A DNA stretch of 64,000 nucleotides from contig CM042087.1 in the NCBI GenBank assembly GCA_023512835.1, positions 13,424,853 to 13,488,852 on the forward strand. Reading direction: 5' to 3'. Shown one piece after another: positions 63,946 to 64,000 of the stretch. How positions within the stretch are numbered: the first letter of the stretch is position 1; every line of letters starts with the position of its first letter. The position numbers and the translations under genes were made by a program. The stretch is from Taxillus chinensis (lineage: Eukaryota; Streptophyta; Magnoliopsida; Santalales; Loranthaceae). The notes under the pieces were generated by a model. That model saw nothing but the letters and a program-made list of their open reading frames with translations. It was not told the origin of the DNA and ran no database searches.

Positions 63946-64000
63946 CTTCATATGCAATCAAACAAAAACAAAATTAAGTAAAACAAATGTTGATGAAAAA

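Larger units (their letters stand above)
61372..64000 (+). mobile_element. CACTA (En/Spm) transposon, left end, continues out of window
   Basis: CACTACTACAAAAAAGGA at 61372 is a typical CACTA terminal inverted repeat. It is followed by a dense block of sub-terminal repeats in both orientations (61395-61715), the binding region for the TNPA-like protein in this superfamily. The other terminus lies beyond the window, so the limits of the element and its contents are inferred. No transposase domain is seen in the 2.6 kb available; a WOX-like pseudogene lies at 63183-63945. Confidence 0.75.

Overview
This window looks like a stretch of a large, repeat-filled nuclear genome of a flowering plant, most likely a eudicot. 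It holds layered Ty1/Copia and Ty3/Gypsy LTR retrotransposons, a CACTA DNA transposon terminus, and broken pieces of two plant host genes (a pectin methylesterase and a WUSCHEL-related homeobox gene). I see no intact host gene, no rRNA or tRNA gene and no CRISPR array. Every long coding region belongs to a transposon, and nearly all carry stops or frameshifts.

Layout. Positions 1-1919: two minus-strand Gypsy-type LTR pieces. 1920-5185: gag and LTR of a minus-strand Copia element (Copia-1). 5186-11228: a plus-strand Gypsy element (G1) with LTR, gag, protease, RT, RNase H and integrase, inserted in the Copia-1 LTR and cut off in integrase. 11396-13800: minus-strand remnant of a second Copia family (copy A). 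13801-23838: a plus-strand copy of that family (copy B). 23839-26292, 41120-41633 and 58875-60142: one dispersed minus-strand copy (copy D), split by later insertions. 26293-37754: a large non-coding retrotransposon (F) with 2.7 kb LTRs, whose 5' LTR is itself split by a 2.5 kb solo LTR (T, 27119-29661). 37760-41119: a 3.36 kb LTR-like element (E) with an exact 5-bp target duplication. 41634-58874: the most complete copy of the second Copia family (copy C), whose 3' LTR holds a non-autonomous Gypsy element (G2, 54038-58078). 61372 to the right edge: the start of a CACTA transposon; a WOX homeobox pseudogene lies 2.3 kb inside it.

The most unusual system is the second Copia family (copies A, B, C, D). 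Downstream of pol, in the place where SIRE/Maximus-type Copia elements carry an envelope-like ORF, it carries a long extra ORF (called aORF here). The aORF has a conserved N-terminal domain, a Pro/Ser/Ala-rich middle, a helical coiled-coil-like stretch and a C-terminal domain with the His, Asp, Gln and Cys signature of Ulp1-like (C48, SUMO-protease type) peptidases. In the three copies that retain the upstream DNA, the aORF is preceded by its own TATA box and, 45-61 bp downstream of that, by a telo-box-like AACCCTAA motif. This suggests a separately transcribed accessory gene. Other notable structures are a pectin methylesterase fragment inside both LTRs of F, a 100-bp insertion made of little more than LTR ends, an inverted LTR end capping G2, and dense families of short repeats inside LTRs of different superfamilies.

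Family names come from motif recognition by eye. No database search or alignment program was run.
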